From assembly GCF_030690345.1 (NCBI RefSeq), contig NZ_JAUYGV010000006.1:62001-126000 (forward strand): 64,000 bases of DNA, written 5' to 3'. Below, piece after piece: positions 1 to 8,822 of this stretch (its first letter is position 1; each line of letters opens with the position of its first letter). A model generated the notes under the pieces. It did not search any database and was not told where the DNA came from. It worked only from the letters and a program-made list of their open reading frames with translations. Source of the stretch: Rheinheimera sp. Its GTDB lineage: Bacteria; Pseudomonadota; Gammaproteobacteria; Enterobacterales; Alteromonadaceae. The translations under genes were made by a program, and so were the position numbers.

Positions 1-481
1 AGCCTTTGTCTTTCGCTAATTGGGCGACATCGCGCATATATTGCAGCGGCAGTACTTTACCGCCGACACTGTTTTCAATCACAACCAGCCGGGTGCGGGC
101 AAAGTGCGGGTCGTCCGGCTTTATCGCTGCGGCAATATCACTCAGCAGCAAAGTACCGTCGCTTTGCAGTTCCAGCGGTTGCGGCTGTATCGAGCCTAAC
201 ACCGCCATGCCGCCACCTTCCCATTTGTAGGTATGCCACTGCTGGCCAACAATGGCTTCATCGCCGCGCTGGCAATGGCTCATCATGGCAATCAGGTTGG
301 TTTGGGTGCCGCTGGGCGCAAATAATGCCGCTTCAAAGCCGAGCATATCCGCGGCATAGCGTTGCAACTCCAGCGTAGTGGGGTCGTCGTTAAACACATC
401 ATCGCCCAGAGCGGCGCTTAGCATGCGCTCTTTCATGGCAACAGAAGGTTGGGTTACGGTATCGCTGCGAAAATCCGCCAT
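1..481 (-). CDS. ltaE: Low-specificity L-threonine aldolase, C-terminal part cut off by window edge
   Basis: This gene reads leftward from an ATG at 481 and runs off the window after about 160 residues. The visible part begins MADFRSDTVTQPSVAMKERM and continues with GDDVFNDDPT, the typical N-terminus of the PLP-dependent (fold type I) threonine aldolase family. That family cleaves L-threonine or allo-threonine to glycine and acetaldehyde in the cytoplasm. The segment FAPSGTQTNLIAMMSHCQRG matches the region that contacts the cofactor phosphate. The PLP-binding lysine would lie beyond the window edge, so catalytic completeness cannot be judged. It lies downstream of the TonB receptor gene on the same strand but is separated from it by a strong terminator, so it is probably transcribed separately. 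Confidence 0.88.
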   Translation of the reverse strand, partial: MADFRSDTVTQPSVAMKERMLSAALGDDVFNDDPTTLELQRYAADMLGFEAALFAPSGTQTNLIAMMSHCQRGDEAIVGQQWHTYKWEGGGMAVLGSIQPQPLELQSDGTLLLSDIAAAIKPDDPHFARTRLVVIENSVGGKVLPLQYMRDVAQLAKDKG

Positions 482-574
482 GTTGCACTCCATAATTATG
501 CTGCTGACAGACTAAGGCGGCATGGAAGGTTGCGCAATCAGAATGGGTTAAATAACCGGATTTGTCGCCGGAAT

Positions 575-606
575 AAAAAAGGGCAGCTTAAGCTGCCCTT
601 TTTTAT
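575..606 (-). terminator. Intrinsic terminator after TonB receptor gene
   Basis: A perfect inverted repeat with arms GGGCAGCTT and AAGCTGCCC is flanked by A and T runs on its two sides, so it can work in either direction. It begins 12 bases past the stop codon of the leftward TonB receptor gene and probably ends that transcript. Confidence 0.9.
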
Positions 607-617
607 TGCATCAGCGA

Positions 618-2843
618 TTAATAAAAGCTGATTTTAAAGTCGACACCAAAGGTACGTGGTTCGTTAACAAAACCGGTCAGGTTGTTGAAGTCGACCGCGC
701 CTTTTACATTGTCCTCGTCAGTAATATTGCGGCCGAATAAACCGACTTCATAGTTACCGTCATAGTTAATGTAAGCCACACGTAAACCCGCTTCGTGCTG
801 GTTGTTGGTGCGGAACTCAGCCGATTCATACAAGAACAGGTTGGTTTTACCCTGTAGCGCGAAATCGGTATAAACATAGATTTCACCACTGGTAACCGGG
901 TAGTCATAGCGGGCGTTTAACGTCAGAATAGTTTCCGGTGCCTGGGCAAAAGGGTTACCGTCAATAAACGGCCGGCCTTCGTTATTAACCGGATCCAGAA
1001 TGGTACAGTTACCAAAGCCACAGCCACCTACTACAGTGTTGTTGTCTTTAAACTCGGTTTTGTTGTAGCTAAAACCACCACCCACGCTTAGGTTTGGCAA
1101 AACACGATAATCAAAATCTGTTTCGAAACCGTAACCTACACCTTTGTCGGCGTTATCCAGTGTATTGCCGTTCAGCTCACCGCCAATTACTGATATTTGC
1201 ATATCGTCAATGGTGTAATAGAACACAGCGGCATTCAGGCGCAGGGTGTTATCCAGTAAGTCGCTTTTCACGCCAAACTCGTAGGACATAATAGTTTCTG
1301 CATCTGCTACTGTCGCGGGTTCTGCAAAAGCGATATTACGACCTTGAATAGACTGGGCGCGGAAACCATCTGCAATACGGGCAAACAGACTGGTCTTGTC
1401 AGTTAAGCGGTAGTTAGTGCTAAGCTCCCAGCTGATCTGATCATCTGATACCTTCAACGATTCATTGCCCGGCACTGTAGTGCTGAGAGTTTTAACATCA
1501 TCGGTATAACGAATACCCGCAGTAACATTCCACTTGCTATCTATTTGGTAAGTACCCTGACCAAATAACGCCCAGCTGTTGTTGCCGTGAAATACCATGG
1601 CCGGATCAATTACGCCGCCAACAGTGTTTACGCCGAAGGTGGAATCGAAATAAAATCCGCCCACCTGCCAGCTAAGGGCATTGCTGGTATCACTGGCTAA
1701 ACGAATTTCCTGAGTGTGCTGCTTTAAGTTACGCAACTCGTCCATGGTGTTGGACGGAAACATAATAACGCCGGGGCCATAGGTATCGGGGTCAGGGTTA
1801 ACGAACAAACCACCATAACCGCCGTCTATATCACCACGTGAGAAGCCGGACGCTGTTTCATAAGCCGATATACTGGTTAAGGTCATGCCGTCCAGCATAA
1901 AATCAAGTTTCAGTGAACCGCCCCAGCTGTCGTATTCTTGCGGGTTATTGCTGGTGGCGTCGTAGTACACGGTATCACGGTCATAGTTCTCGTTCAGGTT
2001 GTTGCTACCTTTTGTGAACACATTGGCGCGAAATACCGAGGATGTGCCCTCATAATTGCGGCTGTGTAGATTCAGTAAGGCATTAACATCAGCGGTTTCA
2101 TACAAAAATTGTACGCGGCCGGCACGTTCCTGATAACCACCCATGGCATCGCTCTCGCCCAGATAGGCATTATCAATCCAGTCGCTGCGGTTTTGTGATA
2201 ACAGTGAAATACGCGCGGATAATTCATCAGTTAAACCGCCGCCTACAGCACCTTCAAGGTTAAACATGCCTAAGGTGCCGGCAGTGGTTTTAACATAAGC
2301 ATCGAAATCCTGGCGAGGCTTTACACTGTCAAATTTAACGATACCGGCAGTAGTGTTACGGCCAAATAAGGTACCTTGCGGGCCACGGATCACTTCAACC
2401 TGCTGCACATCAAACAGCGGGAAGCTTTTTAAGATCACGTTTTCCATTACCACCTCATCCATGATAATGGATACCGGCTGTGAAGCGGCTAAGTCAAAAT
2501 CGGTGTTGCCTAAACCACGGATATAAAAACGTGGGGCTACCCTGCCGTTAGACGATTCTGCGTAAAGGCCCGGCACCTTAATGGCCAGTGCGGTAATGTC
2601 GTCACCGGAGGAAAAAATCGCGTCCAACTTTTCGCCTGATAAGGTAGCGATAGAAATCGGCACTTCCTGGATACTTTGGCTGCGTTTTTGTGCGGTAACG
2701 GTGATGGTTTCCAGTTCCTGTTCTTTCGCATTTTGACCTTTGTCACTTTCCTGCGCTAATAACGCCGGAGAAAGGCCAACAGCTGCACTAAACAGGCCGG
2801 CCTGAATGGCCGCTGACAACACTGACTTAGTATATGGCTTCAT
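618..2843 (-). CDS. TonB-dependent outer membrane receptor
   Basis: A 741-residue outer membrane receptor. Residues 1-30 are a signal peptide ending around ALLAQ. A TonB-box-like segment, ETITVTAQKR, follows near residue 45. The plug domain spans about residues 55-165 and includes the typical VEVIRGPQGTLFGRNTTAG stretch. The rest is a beta-barrel ending in an aromatic residue (FKISFY), as needed for outer membrane insertion. The family takes up siderophores, cobalamin, sugars or other large nutrients using TonB energy. This subfamily resembles the poorly characterised receptors common in aquatic proteobacteria, and no substrate can be inferred. No transport or catabolic partner is adjacent, and I see no Fur box upstream. 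A palindrome 83 bp upstream of the start may be an operator. Confidence 0.92.
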   Translation of the reverse strand: MKPYTKSVLSAAIQAGLFSAAVGLSPALLAQESDKGQNAKEQELETITVTAQKRSQSIQEVPISIATLSGEKLDAIFSSGDDITALAIKVPGLYAESSNGRVAPRFYIRGLGNTDFDLAASQPVSIIMDEVVMENVILKSFPLFDVQQVEVIRGPQGTLFGRNTTAGIVKFDSVKPRQDFDAYVKTTAGTLGMFNLEGAVGGGLTDELSARISLLSQNRSDWIDNAYLGESDAMGGYQERAGRVQFLYETADVNALLNLHSRNYEGTSSVFRANVFTKGSNNLNENYDRDTVYYDATSNNPQEYDSWGGSLKLDFMLDGMTLTSISAYETASGFSRGDIDGGYGGLFVNPDPDTYGPGVIMFPSNTMDELRNLKQHTQEIRLASDTSNALSWQVGGFYFDSTFGVNTVGGVIDPAMVFHGNNSWALFGQGTYQIDSKWNVTAGIRYTDDVKTLSTTVPGNESLKVSDDQISWELSTNYRLTDKTSLFARIADGFRAQSIQGRNIAFAEPATVADAETIMSYEFGVKSDLLDNTLRLNAAVFYYTIDDMQISVIGGELNGNTLDNADKGVGYGFETDFDYRVLPNLSVGGGFSYNKTEFKDNNTVVGGCGFGNCTILDPVNNEGRPFIDGNPFAQAPETILTLNARYDYPVTSGEIYVYTDFALQGKTNLFLYESAEFRTNNQHEAGLRVAYINYDGNYEVGLFGRNITDEDNVKGAVDFNNLTGFVNEPRTFGVDFKISFY

Positions 2844-2925
2844 TAAGGTGAACCTTATATTGATGATTTACGATGATTTGTGTGTGTTATGTAACGATTA
2901 GTTTGCTGGAGTGACCACAGCGAAT

Positions 2926-2939
2926 CGTTTGGACAAACG
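2926..2939. promoter_or_regulatory. Palindrome CGTTTG-GA-CAAACG upstream of TonB receptor gene
   Basis: A 6-bp perfect inverted repeat with a 2-base centre lies in the 225-bp divergent region between the receptor gene (leftward) and the DsbD-like gene (rightward). On the minus strand it sits just downstream of a possible -10 (TATATT near 2946-2951), a typical repressor-operator position. The cognate regulator is unknown. I see nothing else convincing in 2844-3068. Confidence 0.35.
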
Positions 2940-3068
2940 TGGGCTAATATAGCAGTTTGTCGCACAAAATGCTCAACCTGGCGTAGTTTTGTCATCATTC
3001 TGTCAGCAAGATGAGCTAAAGCCGTGTAGTCTCGTATGGGTATTTATTCGCCAACCGTTGAGAGTGTT

Positions 3069-5144
3069 ATGCGTAGTGTGATTTTTTTGCTGCTGTGCTG
3101 CAGTGTGCTCATCCCGGCCCATGCCGCCAGCAGTGGTTGGCAAACTGCAAAACATTTGCAGGCAGAGCTTATCAGTGAGTACCGGCAGGTGAGTGCCGGC
3201 CAGCAGTTGCAGTTGGCGCTGCATTTTGTGCCGGATGAACACTGGCATACCTACTGGCAAAACCCCGGTGATTCCGGTTTAGCTACCAGCTTAAGCTGGC
3301 AATTGCCGGACGGTGTTACAGTGGGCGATATTCAATGGCCGGTGCCGCAAGCGATAGCGGTGCCGCCGTTGATGAATTATGGTTTTGCAGGCGCCACTGT
3401 GTTGTTGTCAGATCTCAATATTGCGCCGGATTACGCCGCCAGCAGCATTGATATTCAGCTGCAGGCCGACTGGCTGGTGTGTGAAGAAGTATGCATTCCG
3501 GCCGAAGCGCAGCTTAGCCTGACCCTGCCGGTTGGCAGCAGCGCCGTAGTGGCGGCAGATTACGCGGCGCTGTTTCAGCAGGCGCGGCAGCAATTGCCGC
3601 AGACACTGCAGGCCAACGGCCGCTTTGATACCTCCGGTGGTGCTTTTTCTGCCACTGTCGACTTGCCACAACCGCTACAGATAGAGGCGTTTTTTGTCGC
3701 CGCGCCGGAGCTGGTCGATCACGCGGCGTCGCAGCAAATCAACCTGCAGGGCAACCAGCTGTTATTGCAACAGCCGCTGAATACGTATTTTTCCGGCGTA
3801 GCGCCGCAAATTGAATTGGTACTGGTCACCGCCGATGCGGCTTACAGTGTACAGCTGACACAGGCCGGGCAGGGGGCGGCAGAAATTCTGGTGACGCAGG
3901 GGCAGCAGCGCGACAGCGCGTTATGGCTGATCTTGCTGATGGCCGGCGCCGGTGGCCTGATCCTGAATTTAATGCCCTGCGTATTTCCGGTACTGTCGCT
4001 AAAAGCGCTGAGCATTGCAGCTAACAGCGCACAACAGGCACAGCAGCAACGTGATGCACTGTTTTACAGTGCCGGCGTGGTGCTGAGCTTTGTGTTGTTA
4101 GCACTACTGCTTATTGGCTTGCGCGCTGCCGGTGAAGCGGTAGGCTGGGGTTTTCAGTTGCAAAACCCTTACCTGGTGGCGCTGTTGGTGTATTTGCTGT
4201 TTGCGCTGGGGCTGAGTTTGTCCGGTGTGGTGCAGTTTGGCCTTGGCCTGATGAACACCGGCGGTGCCTTGGCCACGGCTAAAGGTGGTAAAGGCTCGTT
4301 CTTTACCGGGGTGCTGGCCGTGGTGGTCGCCAGCCCCTGTACTGCGCCCTTTATGGGCTCGGCTTTGGGTTATGCGGTAGGCCAAAGTGCGCCGGTGGCG
4401 CTGCTGGTGTTTACAGCACTGGGGCTGGGTATGGCGCTGCCGTTTTTACTGCTGGCTTTTGTGCCCGGTTTTGCCAAGGTGCTACCCAAGCCCGGGGCCT
4501 GGATGGATACACTGAAACAGTGGTTGGCATATCCGTTATATTTAAGTGCAGTATGGCTGCTGTGGGTGTTTGGCCGACAGGCCGGGGTGGATGCGCAGGC
4601 GCTGTTGTTAATCGGCGTGGTATGTGTGGCAGCAGCATGCTGGTTGTGGGGCCGCCGGCAATTGACGCAGCAAGGTGCTGCAACTGCCATCGCGGTTTTG
4701 TTGCTGCTGATAATTGCGCTGGCGTTACCGGCGCTGGCGCCGAAACCGACAGTTGATAACGCAACGGCGCAGACGCAAACGGCCGCTGCGCACTGGCAAA
4801 GCTGGTCGGCAGCCACCTTGCAGCAGTTGCGCTCTGAAGGCAAACCGGTGCTGGTGAATATGACAGCCGACTGGTGTATTACCTGCCTGGTGAACGAACG
4901 GGTGGCGCTGAACACCGACAGCAGCAAGGCGGCGCTGGCGCTGTATGATGTCACCTATTTAAAAGGTGACTGGACACTGCGTGATGCGGCTATAACAGAG
5001 TATCTGCGTTTGTATCAGCGCGATGGTGTTCCCCTGTATGTGTTGTATTGGCCGGGGCAGCCGCCACAAGTGCTGCCGCAAATTTTAACGCCCGATACGT
5101 TGTCGCAAACTCTGGCGCGGCTGAGTCGGCAACCGCAGTCTTAA
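3069..5144 (+). CDS. DsbD/ScsB-like thiol:disulfide interchange protein
   Basis: A 691-residue inner membrane protein of the DsbD superfamily, which carries electrons from cytoplasmic thioredoxin to periplasmic acceptors. The start is set at 3069 because a clean signal peptide (MRSVIFLLLCC to PAHA) follows; an upstream in-frame ATG at 3036 would add 11 unlikely residues. Order of parts: a periplasmic DsbC-corrector-like domain (about 25-280); a membrane domain with eight or so helices carrying the paired cysteines of LMPCVFPVLS and VVASPCTAPFMG; and a C-terminal thioredoxin-like domain with WCITC near residue 610. The long N-terminal domain and the redoxin gene 42 bp downstream resemble the ScsB-type branch more than classic DsbD. 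The immediate acceptor is probably that neighbour, which is inference from gene order. Confidence 0.88.
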   Translation: MRSVIFLLLCCSVLIPAHAASSGWQTAKHLQAELISEYRQVSAGQQLQLALHFVPDEHWHTYWQNPGDSGLATSLSWQLPDGVTVGDIQWPVPQAIAVPPLMNYGFAGATVLLSDLNIAPDYAASSIDIQLQADWLVCEEVCIPAEAQLSLTLPVGSSAVVAADYAALFQQARQQLPQTLQANGRFDTSGGAFSATVDLPQPLQIEAFFVAAPELVDHAASQQINLQGNQLLLQQPLNTYFSGVAPQIELVLVTADAAYSVQLTQAGQGAAEILVTQGQQRDSALWLILLMAGAGGLILNLMPCVFPVLSLKALSIAANSAQQAQQQRDALFYSAGVVLSFVLLALLLIGLRAAGEAVGWGFQLQNPYLVALLVYLLFALGLSLSGVVQFGLGLMNTGGALATAKGGKGSFFTGVLAVVVASPCTAPFMGSALGYAVGQSAPVALLVFTALGLGMALPFLLLAFVPGFAKVLPKPGAWMDTLKQWLAYPLYLSAVWLLWVFGRQAGVDAQALLLIGVVCVAAACWLWGRRQLTQQGAATAIAVLLLLIIALALPALAPKPTVDNATAQTQTAAAHWQSWSAATLQQLRSEGKPVLVNMTADWCITCLVNERVALNTDSSKAALALYDVTYLKGDWTLRDAAITEYLRLYQRDGVPLYVLYWPGQPPQVLPQILTPDTLSQTLARLSRQPQS

Positions 5145-5186
5145 CGTTAACGGTCATAAGACCGATACTCAACAGGAGCAATACAG

Positions 5187-5786
5187 ATGAAATTACATCA
5201 ACTGGTACTGGCTGCATCGGCAGCTTTGTTGTCACTGGGGTTAGCTGCCGCGCCGCAAGTCGGCGCGCCGGCACCGGATTTCAGCGTGGTAGACTCCAAA
5301 GGGGCTAACCATAAGCTAAGCGATTTTGCCGGCAAAAATGTGGTGCTGGAGTGGACTAACCATGACTGCCCGTTCGTGAAAAAACATTATCAGGGCAATA
5401 TGCAGGCGCTGCAGGCCGAAATGCAGGCACAGGATGTAGTATGGCTTAGTGTGATCTCATCCGCGCCCGGCAAGCAGGGCCATGTCAGTGGAACAGAAGC
5501 GGATGCGTTAACGGCCAGCCGCAGTGCACTGCCTACCGCTGTGGTATTTGATGAAAGCGGCACAGTGGGACAAGCCTATGACGCTAGAACCACACCGCAT
5601 ATGTATGTAATAGATAAAGCTGGCGTACTGCAGTATATGGGCGGTATCGACAGTATTCCGTCGGCTAAAGTGGACGATATCGCCAAGGCGACACCGCACT
5701 TTGCCAATGCTGCTAAGGCTGTGCTGTCGGGTGAAAAGCCGGACCCGGCGATAACCAAGCCTTACGGCTGCAGCGTAAAATACTAA
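5187..5786 (+). CDS. Periplasmic redoxin (AhpC/TSA-like thioredoxin-fold protein)
   Basis: A 199-residue exported redoxin. The signal peptide runs MKLHQLVLAASAALLSLGLA. The mature protein begins APQVGAPAPDFSVVDSKG, the usual peroxiredoxin/redoxin opening. Its active region is NHDCPFVKKHY, with one cysteine where thioredoxins have CxxC; a second cysteine sits at the very C-terminus (PYGCSVKY). TPHMYVID gives the cis-proline loop. A good Shine-Dalgarno (CAGGAG) precedes the ATG. It lies 42 bp after the DsbD-like gene and was probably co-transcribed with it. The pair recalls the ScsB plus peroxiredoxin-like system described for other proteobacteria, in which the membrane protein re-reduces the redoxin. 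Peroxidase activity is plausible but not shown by the sequence. Confidence 0.82.
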   Translation: MKLHQLVLAASAALLSLGLAAAPQVGAPAPDFSVVDSKGANHKLSDFAGKNVVLEWTNHDCPFVKKHYQGNMQALQAEMQAQDVVWLSVISSAPGKQGHVSGTEADALTASRSALPTAVVFDESGTVGQAYDARTTPHMYVIDKAGVLQYMGGIDSIPSAKVDDIAKATPHFANAAKAVLSGEKPDPAITKPYGCSVKY

Positions 5787-5838
5787 CTACCACGTTAAGG
5801 CTGGTCTTGCTGTCGCCGCTACCCGGCCGGCAGCAGGG

Positions 5839-7410
5839 CTAAGCTTGTTTGCGGTTGATATCACCTTGCTGCTGCGGCGCATTAAGCTGCAGCCAGCTGC
5901 CAAATTCCGCTATCGGCATGGCTTTGGCAAAATGCCAACCCTGGCCTAATTCAATGCCCAAAGCGCGCAGCAGGCTGGCCTGCGATAAGTTCTCTATACC
6001 TTCGGCAACGATGCTGTAATTTAATAACCTGGCGATATCGCGGATTTTCGGGATCAGCGTCGATTTAATGCTGTCAGCTTCCATGTCCTGGATAAAGCTT
6101 TTATCAATTTTCAGGTAGTCGGCATTTAGTGAACGCAAGCTGGTCAGGTTGGAGTAGCCGGTGCCAAAATCGTCTATTGACAGTTGCAGGCCGGCGGCTT
6201 TCAGCTCGGCCAGATGTTTGGTGGCACTGCTGAAGCTGAGCTCTTGTTGTTCGGTAATTTCCAGCACCAGCTTAATGCGGCGCTGCTGTACTTCCGGCAG
6301 CTGCAATAACTCCAGGATCTGGCCGCTGGCAATGTCATGCGGATACACATTCAGCGATAAATGAAACTGCTCAGGCAAGTCCTGTAATTGGCTGAGCTCT
6401 GTCAGCGCCTGTTTGGCAATAAAGCAGGTGAAACGGCCGCTTAAGCCCAATTGGCTTAACACCGGAATAAACTGCAGTGGGCACAAAGTGCCCAGCGGAT
6501 CGCGGTAACGCGCCAGCACTTCACAGCCAATAAGACGGTTATGCTGTAAATCCATAATGGGTTGAAATACAACGGAAAAATAGTCTCTTCGCAGGCCGCT
6601 GCGTACGCGGTAACGCAAGCTGTGGCGGCGCACGGCCAGTTGGCGCCAGCCAAACCAGGCCAGCACACTCAGGGCGAGAATGGCCAGCAGCACAATAGCG
6701 CTTTGCAGCGGGTAGCGTTGCGCCAGGGTATAAAAGCTGAACTGTTGGCTCAGGCAGAAGCGCGAGTAGCTACTGCATTGCTGATAAAAATAATGCGGCC
6801 AGGCCAGCCGGGCCAGCGTAGTTTGCGTGGCAGAGGCAATATATAAGCCTGTGGTACCGGCAATATGGGCTGGCGTGCTGCCGGCAATATTCACCGTTTG
6901 CCAGCGCACATCGGAGCGCGGCGGGGCGCGGTCGATATCACTGACAATACTGACACTGTAGCGTTTTTGCCGCACCACTGTGCCGTTAACTTGTTGGCTG
7001 AAGTCGCCCAGCGGCTGATCCAGCCAGATGCTGCTGTTTTGCAGTGAATAAAAGCTGGGTTCACCGTGCGGTTGGGCCAAATCGAGCTTGCCGGAGCTGG
7101 CAGAACATAAAGCGCCGTTATCGCCATAGTAGCTAATATCGCGAATGTAGCGTGCGCTAATCAGCAAGCGGCGCATGGCGGCTAAATCTACTGCACTACA
7201 GTTGTGCGGCTGCCTTTGATTTAACTGATCCAGCGTGAGCTGGCTTTCGCGGGCAATGGCGTCCACTTTAAGCAGATAGCTGGTAGCACTTTGCTGCAGG
7301 CTGAAATGCACCGCCCGGCTCACGGCAAATGCCAGCAAGCAACTGAGACACAACGCTGCAGCCAGAGCAACAATGCCGGCAAAATACCTGTGATATACCC
7401 AGTGTGCCAA
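5839..7410 (-). CDS. Membrane c-di-GMP phosphodiesterase with CSS-motif sensor and EAL domain
   Basis: A 523-residue protein built like the enteric PdeB/PdeC family. A first membrane helix (about 9-30) is followed by a periplasmic CSS-type sensor (35-220) with cysteines at HNCSAVD and GALCSASSG, a second helix (232-252), then a cytoplasmic EAL domain (270-510). The EAL signature reads EVLAR (conserved glutamate present). The second metal-site motif IDDFGTGYSN and the later KIDKSFI and AEGIE motifs are intact, so hydrolysis of c-di-GMP to pGpG is expected. In the PdeC family the periplasmic cysteines respond to Dsb-type oxidation. This gene converges on the periplasmic redoxin gene with only 52 bp between them. 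That makes redox control attractive but unproven. Confidence 0.88.
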   Translation of the reverse strand: MAHWVYHRYFAGIVALAAALCLSCLLAFAVSRAVHFSLQQSATSYLLKVDAIARESQLTLDQLNQRQPHNCSAVDLAAMRRLLISARYIRDISYYGDNGALCSASSGKLDLAQPHGEPSFYSLQNSSIWLDQPLGDFSQQVNGTVVRQKRYSVSIVSDIDRAPPRSDVRWQTVNIAGSTPAHIAGTTGLYIASATQTTLARLAWPHYFYQQCSSYSRFCLSQQFSFYTLAQRYPLQSAIVLLAILALSVLAWFGWRQLAVRRHSLRYRVRSGLRRDYFSVVFQPIMDLQHNRLIGCEVLARYRDPLGTLCPLQFIPVLSQLGLSGRFTCFIAKQALTELSQLQDLPEQFHLSLNVYPHDIASGQILELLQLPEVQQRRIKLVLEITEQQELSFSSATKHLAELKAAGLQLSIDDFGTGYSNLTSLRSLNADYLKIDKSFIQDMEADSIKSTLIPKIRDIARLLNYSIVAEGIENLSQASLLRALGIELGQGWHFAKAMPIAEFGSWLQLNAPQQQGDINRKQA

Positions 7411-7495
7411 ACTTACCTCAAACCACCAGCGGCAATCATAGTTGCCGCAGCTTATCTTGCTACTGCCGTTAGGGTACAGCGCTTAAGTGTAACTA

Positions 7496-7525
7496 ACTGT
7501 TCACTACAATACTGTTCACTACAAT
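7496..7525. repeat. Tandem duplication of a 15-bp unit
   Basis: Two exact head-to-tail copies of ACTGTTCACTACAAT occupy 7496-7510 and 7511-7525 in the gap between the start of the EAL gene and the end of mtnK. I see no other element in 7411-7606 beyond this repeat and possible promoter sequence for the leftward EAL gene. Confidence 0.8.
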
Positions 7526-7606
7526 ATGTGCGCTGACGTCTCTGGAAGGTGTGCAACCATTGTTAGCAATAAGCGACATCTTATGATGTTTGCTTTAATT
7601 TTGTTG

Positions 7607-8806
7607 TTACTTCAGGTAACGCAGCAGGGTTATCAACTGATTTATACTGCTGAGCTCATGCCGCTGCATAATCAACTCGCGGCCCAGCTGCAGGGCTTTG
7701 CGCTCGCTGTGCGACCGGGTAGTGGTGTCAGTTATCTGCGTGAAATCGGCAACCTGTGCCAGGCCAACCGTACGGCGGATCAGTTCACAACCGGCGTACC
7801 CCAGACTGTCGGCTAAAATTTGCTGCATAAAGCGCTGCTGATACAGGCTGTTTTGCAGTGCCGGTTCACGGCATTCGTTGCTAAGCAACTGTTTAAACTG
7901 CGCTGCAAACTGCTGCCACAAGGTTTCAATCTGGTTAAGCAGGTAGTTTTGCTGTTGTTCGCGCTTGCTGTTGTCGGCGGTTAAGCCAAAATGACCAAGG
8001 TAGTTCAGCAGTAAATTACCGAGCAAGCTGCCAACATCAAAGCCAATCGGGCCGTAAAAGCCAAACTCGGCATCTATTACTTTGCAGTTGTCATCATTAA
8101 CAAAAATACTGCCGCTGTGCATATCGCCATGCAGCAGCGCCTGCGGTTTAGATAAAAAGTCGGCTTTGAGCTGTGCCACTTCGGCCTGTAAGGCTTCGTC
8201 ATGCCATAACTGCTGCGCCTCGCTGCGTATTTCGCCGCTGATATTATTACGCTCATGGTTGCAGTAAGGGTCGGTAAAGAACAAATCTTCGGTGATCAGA
8301 CACAGCTCGGGGTTTAAAAAGCGGCCCACCTGCTGTTTTTTGTTCGGCCCGGTCAGCGCAAAATCGCTGGTGTAATACAGGGTGTTGGCCAGGTAAGTTG
8401 CTAACTGCGGCGCCAGATGCGGATATTGCTGCCCCGCCACCAATTCAGCGCGTAAAATGCGATAGTCTTTTAAATCTTCCATTAAAATAGCCGCCTGCAC
8501 CGGGTCGTAATGCAGCACTTCTACCGTATGTTGCTGGCACAGTTTACGGTGGGCAATTAATACTTCAGCTTCAATCCGCGCGCGCTCTATGGTCAGCGGC
8601 CAGCTTTCTCCCACGCAGCGGGCATAGGGCAGGGCTTGTTTTACAATCAGACTGGTGCCTTTATCATTTTCGACCCGAAATACCAGATTCAGATTACCGT
8701 CACCAAACTCCTCACAGCTTAATTTACTGTGATCGCCAAATAAGCCGCTGTGCTCATCGGCAAAACGCATTGCATCATCAGTGGTAAAGGTGTGGTATCC
8801 GGCCAT
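7607..8806 (-). CDS. mtnK: S-methyl-5-thioribose kinase
   Basis: A 399-residue cytoplasmic kinase that uses ATP to phosphorylate 5-methylthioribose at C1, the entry step of the methionine salvage branch found in Klebsiella and Bacillus. The start at 8806 gives MAGYHTFTTDDAMRFA with AAGAGA eight bases upstream; the in-frame extension to 8881 lacks a good ribosome site. Visible motifs are the nucleotide loop FGDGNLNLVFRV (about 36-47), the catalytic HGD in LLHGDMHSGSIF, and the metal-binding DAEFGFYGP. It is divergent from mtnA across an 88-bp promoter region holding a perfect MetJ-type box. The nucleosidase that would make its substrate (mtnN) is not in the window. Confidence 0.93.
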   Translation of the reverse strand: MAGYHTFTTDDAMRFADEHSGLFGDHSKLSCEEFGDGNLNLVFRVENDKGTSLIVKQALPYARCVGESWPLTIERARIEAEVLIAHRKLCQQHTVEVLHYDPVQAAILMEDLKDYRILRAELVAGQQYPHLAPQLATYLANTLYYTSDFALTGPNKKQQVGRFLNPELCLITEDLFFTDPYCNHERNNISGEIRSEAQQLWHDEALQAEVAQLKADFLSKPQALLHGDMHSGSIFVNDDNCKVIDAEFGFYGPIGFDVGSLLGNLLLNYLGHFGLTADNSKREQQQNYLLNQIETLWQQFAAQFKQLLSNECREPALQNSLYQQRFMQQILADSLGYAGCELIRRTVGLAQVADFTQITDTTTRSHSERKALQLGRELIMQRHELSSINQLITLLRYLK

Positions 8807-8822
8807 AGTGTGGTCTCTTAAC

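Noticed and set aside
2844-3000. Fur box upstream of the TonB receptor
   Set aside because: No 19-bp GATAATGAT-type palindrome is visible; only an unrelated short palindrome is present.
4370-4954. 194-codon antisense frame within the DsbD-like gene
   Set aside because: Low-complexity alanine/serine/threonine-rich translation mirrors the coding strand; no start signals.
7534-7541. TGACGTCT, seven of eight matches to the MetJ octamer
   Set aside because: It is isolated, with poor neighbours, and lies past the mtnK stop and not in a promoter of a methionine gene.
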